Below are positions 22,786 to 25,536 of a DNA stretch of 25,536 bases, piece by piece (within the stretch, counting starts at the first letter, position 1; every line of letters starts with the position of its first letter). The notes under the pieces were generated by a model that worked only from the letters and a program-made list of their open reading frames with translations, did not search any database and had not been told where the DNA came from. The DNA lies in the NCBI GenBank assembly GCA_002372775.1, contig DFIJ01000137.1, positions 1,683 to 27,218 on the forward strand, in the 5' to 3' direction. Position numbers and translations under genes: made by a program. The DNA comes from Christensenella sp. UBA3700 (GTDB taxonomy: Bacteria > Bacillota > Clostridia > Christensenellales > UBA3700).

Positions 22786-23436
22786 ATGATAAAAATTGCA
22801 ATTTTTGATTTAGATGGAACGCTACTATATACATTGGAAGATTTAAAAAATAGCACAAATTATGCGCTAGAGTATTTTTCTTTTCCAAAAAGAACGATTG
22901 AAGAAGTGAGATCTTTTATTGGTAATGGCGTAATGAATCTAATAAAAAGAGCAGTTCCTTCAGGAACGGACAAAGATACTATTCAGAAAGTATATAAAGT
23001 GTTTAAAGAGCATTATACGATTCATTGCAATGATAATACCCACGCATTTCCTGGCATTATAGATATGCTTAAAGAATTAAAAGACAATGGAATAAAAACA
23101 GGTATTGTTTCAAATAAAAATGATGAAGCTGTTAAGAGATTGGCAGATATTTATTTCAAAGGATTAATAGATATTGCTGCAGGTCATAAAGAGGGTATGG
23201 AAGTAAAACCAAACCCAGACTTAGTTAATTATATTATTAAAGAATCAAATATAGATAAAGGCGCGTGCGTTTATATAGGAGATTCTGATGTAGATTATTA
23301 TACTGCGAAAAATGCAGGAGTAAAGTCTATTCTTGTTTCGTGGGGGTTTAGGGATAAATCAACATTAGAAGTGCTTGAGAATGCTGATATAATAGATAGT
23401 GTAGAGGTCTTAAAGAAAAGACTCTTGGGGGATTAA
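22786..23436 (+). CDS. HAD-family phosphatase (phosphoglycolate phosphatase-like)
   Basis: A 216-residue HAD hydrolase. Motif I is FDLDGT with the nucleophile D8 and D10, motif II is VSNKND, the motif III lysine is in KPNPD, and motif IV is GDSDVD. An alpha-helical cap lies between motifs I and II. Substrate unknown; such enzymes are often annotated gph. No Shine-Dalgarno sequence sits at a useful distance: AAGGA is 12 nt upstream and overlaps the promoter spacer. The stop is immediately followed by the cytidine deaminase ATG. Confidence 0.85.
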   Translation: MIKIAIFDLDGTLLYTLEDLKNSTNYALEYFSFPKRTIEEVRSFIGNGVMNLIKRAVPSGTDKDTIQKVYKVFKEHYTIHCNDNTHAFPGIIDMLKELKDNGIKTGIVSNKNDEAVKRLADIYFKGLIDIAAGHKEGMEVKPNPDLVNYIIKESNIDKGACVYIGDSDVDYYTAKNAGVKSILVSWGFRDKSTLEVLENADIIDSVEVLKKRLLGD

Positions 23437-23829
23437 ATGTATACAGAATTAATTAATAAGGCAAAGAAAGCTAGAGAGAATGCTTATGCTCCATATTCAG
23501 AATTTAAAGTTGGTGCTGCGCTTTTATGTAAGGATGGCAAGATTTATACTGGTTGTAATATAGAGAATATATCTTATGGTGCTACAAACTGTGCAGAAAG
23601 AACTGCAATATTTAAAGCAGTATCAGAAGGTGAATATGAATTCGAGGCAATGGCAATTGTAGGCGGCAAAGATAAACTTGAATTAACAAGCCCTTGTGGT
23701 ATGTGTAGACAAGTTATGAGCGAATTCTGTGATAGTGATTTTAAAATTATTCTTGCAGATGATGTTAATCAAAAAGAATATTTATTAGAAGAATTACTTC
23801 CTTTATCTTTTGATAATATAAAGAATTAA
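23437..23829 (+). CDS. cdd: Cytidine deaminase
   Basis: A 130-residue tetrameric-type cytidine deaminase. The zinc site is C52-A-E54 (NCAERTA) and PC87-GM-C90; E54 is the proton shuttle. AYAPYSEFKVGAA (16-28) is the family start and NIEN binds the ribose. It converts cytidine or deoxycytidine to uridine in pyrimidine salvage. It begins directly after the HAD stop codon (TAAATG) with GGGGG as ribosome site, so the two are coupled. Its end overlaps the convergent small membrane gene by 4 nt. Confidence 0.95.
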   Translation: MYTELINKAKKARENAYAPYSEFKVGAALLCKDGKIYTGCNIENISYGATNCAERTAIFKAVSEGEYEFEAMAIVGGKDKLELTSPCGMCRQVMSEFCDSDFKIILADDVNQKEYLLEELLPLSFDNIKN

Positions 23830-24152
23830 TTATTTTTAGATTCTATTTTGCTTAAAGCTTCTTTTCTTTCAGCAAGATATTTTTTAGCGCTTTTAATAAC
23901 TGTTGTAATAATTAAATAATCTAAATATACAAATAGTGCTACGCAAAGAATAACAAGAATTGCTAGCACTATTATTTTTCCTGTTGAAGCTAAATCTCCA
24001 GCTTGTCTCATTGCCATAAAAGCACTAATTAGAAGTAAAACAGAAACAACGGCAATTGAAATAAATAAGAATGCCATTATAATTGCGAATATAATATAAA
24101 TCGCATCAGTTGTTGTAATATCTGATTTTGTTACTTCTTTTTCTTGTTCCAT
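23826..24152 (-). CDS. Small two-helix membrane protein of unknown function
   Basis: A 108-residue protein with an acidic, polar N-terminus, membrane helices at about 18-48 and 58-86, and a charged C-terminal tail (KSAKKYLAERKEALSKIESK). No family recognised. It lies 3 nt after ispDF and is probably co-transcribed with it; a link to isoprenoid synthesis is not implied. Confidence 0.7.
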   Translation of the reverse strand: MEQEKEVTKSDITTTDAIYIIFAIIMAFLFISIAVVSVLLLISAFMAMRQAGDLASTGKIIVLAILVILCVALFVYLDYLIITTVIKSAKKYLAERKEALSKIESKNN

Positions 24153-24155
24153 AAA

Positions 24156-25295
24156 TTATACTTCCTTTTTGTATAGAGAAACATAAGCGTTTGAACTAAT
24201 TGCTTCTTCGTGGCCAACAAGGCCTAATTTTTCTGTTGTTGTTGCAGATACACATACTTTGCTTTCATCAATACCCATTGCTTCTGCAAGTGATACTTGT
24301 ATTAGAGGGATGTATGAAGCCATCTTTGGTTTTTGTGCCATAATGACAGCTGAAACATTGTTTATTGTATATCCTTGATCTTTTATCATTATAACAACTT
24401 CTTTTAGAAGTAGTATAGAAGATATTCCTTTATATCTATCATCTGTGTCTGGGAATAATTGTCCAATATCTTTATTATGTGATGCAGATAATAGGGCATC
24501 CATAATAGCGTGAGTTAAAACATCCGCATCAGAGTGACCAAGCAATCCTTTTGTGTGAGGAATTGTAACACCACCAAGTATTAGCTTTCTTCCTTCTACA
24601 AGTTCATGTGTATCCCAGCCAACACCTACAAAGAAATCTTGAGGAATAAATTTTGCAATATCTTCCTTTGTTGTAATCTTAATATTTGCTGGAGAACCAC
24701 GTGTTATATATACATCACCTATGTATTCTTGATATAAAGAAGCATCATCTGTGAATTGTCCAAAATTGGCTTTAGCCATCTTATATGCTTTTAGAATTTG
24801 ATCATATCTAAATACTTGAGGTGTTTGTACTCTTACATATTCTTTTCTATCAACAGGAGTTGAACCAAATTCGCTAAATTGTCTTAGAGAATCTGTTTCG
24901 TCTATGCAAGCAACAGCAGTGCCTCTTTTAATGGCTCCTTCTATTGCCTCGTCGATAATCTTTTGAGATACAAATGGTCTAGCTCCATCGTGAATCATAA
25001 CAAGGTCTGTATCTTCCTCTACCATTTGTAGGGCATTGAAAATACTTTCTTGTCTATCTAAACCGCCAAGACAAACTTTAATGTTTTCGTTGTGTAGAGA
25101 TGAAACTAATTCGTTAAACCATTCTAAATCTTGTCTGTTAACAGCAAGAATAATGGATGAGATATCGTCTCTTGAAAAAGCAGAGATAGTTTTTTGAATA
25201 ATAGGCATTCCGCCGATATCAAACTTTAATTTGTTGTATTGTAGTCCTGTTCTAGAACCTGTTCCACCGCATGCAATAATAACACTAATTTTCAT
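24156..25295 (-). CDS. ispDF: Bifunctional IspD/IspF enzyme (MEP pathway)
   Basis: A 379-residue fusion. Residues 1-220 are IspD, the 2-C-methylerythritol 4-phosphate cytidylyltransferase, with ACGGTGSRTG near the N-terminus, IHDGARPFV and VDRKEYVRVQTPQVF. Residues 222-379 are IspF, the cyclodiphosphate synthase, with metal ligands in GWDTH (D228, H230) and GHSDADV, and TTTEKLGLVGH at the end. Together they catalyse the third and fifth steps of isoprenoid synthesis. The ATG at 25295 overlaps the rqcP end by 11 nt; a TTG at 25298 would add one residue. The fusion is known from several bacteria. Confidence 0.95.
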   Translation of the reverse strand: MKISVIIACGGTGSRTGLQYNKLKFDIGGMPIIQKTISAFSRDDISSIILAVNRQDLEWFNELVSSLHNENIKVCLGGLDRQESIFNALQMVEEDTDLVMIHDGARPFVSQKIIDEAIEGAIKRGTAVACIDETDSLRQFSEFGSTPVDRKEYVRVQTPQVFRYDQILKAYKMAKANFGQFTDDASLYQEYIGDVYITRGSPANIKITTKEDIAKFIPQDFFVGVGWDTHELVEGRKLILGGVTIPHTKGLLGHSDADVLTHAIMDALLSASHNKDIGQLFPDTDDRYKGISSILLLKEVVIMIKDQGYTINNVSAVIMAQKPKMASYIPLIQVSLAEAMGIDESKVCVSATTTEKLGLVGHEEAISSNAYVSLYKKEV

Positions 25296-25536
25296 CAATA
25301 ATTACCTCATACATTTCAGCGGTATCCTGTTTTTTTACAGTCTCTTGAACGTTAAGAATTTTGAACTTAAAATTGTTATCACCAAAGTGCAGTGTAACAA
25401 TATCTCCGACCTTAACTTGAGCACCAGCTTTTGCTGCTCTTCCGTTAAGTTCTACACGGGCAGAATCGCATGCTTCGTTTGCGATAGTTCTACGTTTAAT
25501 AATTCTAGAAACCTTTAAAAACTTGTCTAATCTCAT
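25285..25536 (-). CDS. rqcP: S4-domain RNA-binding protein RqcP (YabO/HslR family)
   Basis: An 83-residue protein consisting of one S4 domain: MRLDKFLKVSRIIKRRTIANEACD, then VELNGRAAKAGAQVKVGDIVTLHFG. In Bacillus, RqcP binds stalled 50S subunits and helps RqcH add alanine tails. The ATG falls exactly at the window edge (25536-25534) and matches the family's usual start, so the protein appears complete, though its ribosome site is outside. The stop overlaps ispDF. Confidence 0.9.
   Translation of the reverse strand: MRLDKFLKVSRIIKRRTIANEACDSARVELNGRAAKAGAQVKVGDIVTLHFGDNNFKFKILNVQETVKKQDTAEMYEVIIDEN

Overview
The window is AT-rich, low-GC Gram-positive DNA, most likely from an anaerobic, Clostridia-like Firmicute. 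The evidence is a T-box leader, strong AAGGAG-type ribosome binding sites, fermentative and anaerobic genes (pyruvate formate-lyase with its activase, NfnAB, Rex), standard TGA stops, and repeated use of an extended -10 box (TGnTATAAT or close variants). I cannot name a genus.

The left end (1-2.85 kb) is the accessory part. It holds the 3' end of an unrecognised gene, an overlapping gene pair encoding an Xre-HTH/MNT nucleotidyltransferase and a HEPN (DUF86) protein (a HepT/MntA-type toxin-antitoxin), and a membrane-anchored protein with a diverged Nudix box. ATTGCGAA repeats lie at both edges of this block. From 2.85 to 11.2 kb is a redox and fermentation region: nfnA-nfnB-rex behind a promoter with three TTATCGAT boxes spaced exactly 15 bp, then mgtE behind a short leader peptide and attenuator-like hairpin, then the convergent operon TSCPD gene-pflB-pflA. 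The 527-nt gap at 11.18-11.70 kb carries a perfect palindrome with the core of a clostridial Rex site, further promoter and hairpin elements, and a possible tiny hydrophobic peptide gene. It precedes a codon-optimised, SDR-like gene.

From 12.9 to 17.7 kb lie a COG2509-like FAD oxidoreductase, an RluA-family pseudouridine synthase, and a divergent metal-efflux operon: a yybP-ykoY (Mn2+) riboswitch, a CaCA-type antiporter and a CDF transporter with the Asn-Asp/Asp-Asp site expected for Mn2+. A membrane protein of unknown function follows. From 18.6 to 21.8 kb is a tryptophan-type ABC transporter (trpX-trpY-trpZ order) under a T-box whose apparent specifier codon is UGG (Trp). The right end has a diacylglycerol kinase-like gene, a HAD phosphatase, cytidine deaminase, a small two-TM protein, fused ispDF and rqcP.

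The strongest leads are the in-frame leader ORF and attenuator before mgtE, the Nudix-like membrane protein next to the HEPN/MNT pair, the 15-bp-phased repeats before nfnA, the Rex-like palindrome near pfl, and three genes whose -10 box sits 6-9 nt before the start codon, which suggests leaderless transcripts. I saw no tRNA, rRNA, CRISPR array or insertion sequence.
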